Position numbers and translations under genes: made by a program
Part shown: positions 5,725-5,786 of the stretch, piece by piece
Layout of the letters: every line of letters begins with the position of its first letter
Numbering within the stretch: the stretch's first letter is position 1
Notes under the pieces: model-generated
The model's database searches: none
What the model saw: the letters and a program-made list of their open reading frames with translations, nothing else
What the model was told of the DNA's origin: nothing
Source of the DNA: an uncultured Phascolarctobacterium sp.
GTDB lineage: Bacteria; Bacillota; Negativicutes; Acidaminococcales; Acidaminococcaceae
NCBI GenBank assembly: GCA_945949475.1
Contig: CAMFET010000063.1
Span: forward strand, 1 to 5,786
Direction of reading: 5' to 3'
DNA length: 5,786 nucleotides

Positions 5725-5786
5725 TTACTCTGCACTCAGCTCACTAGAGCTAGCGCTATCAATGCTTTTTCTTCTTTCGGCAACGC
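5725..5786 (-). CDS. C-terminal end of an unidentified minus-strand protein (partial)
   Basis: The terminator at 5661-5703 implies a minus-strand gene entering from the right edge. The frame I prefer ends in TAA at 5725-5727 and gives the tail VAERRKSIDSASSSELSAE, which is serine- and acid-rich like many disordered C-termini. A second frame, ending in TGA at 5741-5743 with the tail ALPKEEKALIALALVS, is also possible, and too little sequence is present to decide. No family can be assigned. Confidence 0.5.
   Translation of the reverse strand, partial: VAERRKSIDSASSSELSAE

Overview
The window looks like ordinary chromosomal housekeeping sequence from a low-to-moderate G+C Gram-positive-type bacterium (Bacillota). 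The basis is the strong GGAGG ribosome binding sites, the AT-rich intergenic regions with TATAAT promoters, a LexA whose DNA-binding helix matches the Bacillus type, and a PreP-type M16C peptidase. Negativicutes is my best guess for the class, but that is an impression and not a demonstrated assignment. I see no insertion sequence, CRISPR array, tRNA, rRNA or phage gene.

Layout from left to right. The last 16 codons of a plus-strand gene (stop at 51-53) are followed by a perfect bidirectional hairpin terminator (67-98). Facing it is a small minus-strand gene for an Arc-type ribbon-helix-helix DNA-binding protein (106-351). Across a 195-base divergent promoter region lies a 973-residue cytoplasmic M16C metallopeptidase of the presequence-protease type (547-3468, plus strand) with a complete catalytic site. 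A second bidirectional hairpin (3531-3569) separates it from a minus-strand gene for an SseB-like domain joined to a MacroD-type macro domain (3583-4530). Upstream of that, also on the minus strand, come lexA (4751-5416) with its own hairpin terminator and a near-consensus promoter, a 308-base intergenic stretch holding a pair of 13-base direct repeats, and the terminator and last codons of another minus-strand gene (5725-5786).

Each full gene appears to be its own transcription unit: every one has its own promoter candidate, and hairpins sit at the boundaries. The genes do not form an obvious pathway. Loose themes are peptide clearance (M16C), ADP-ribose chemistry (macro domain) and the SOS response (LexA). 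The most interesting points are the SseB-macro fusion, the lack of a recognisable Gram-positive SOS box at lexA despite a conserved recognition helix, and the short repeated words in the intergenic regions. I found no convincing evidence of a new multi-gene system.
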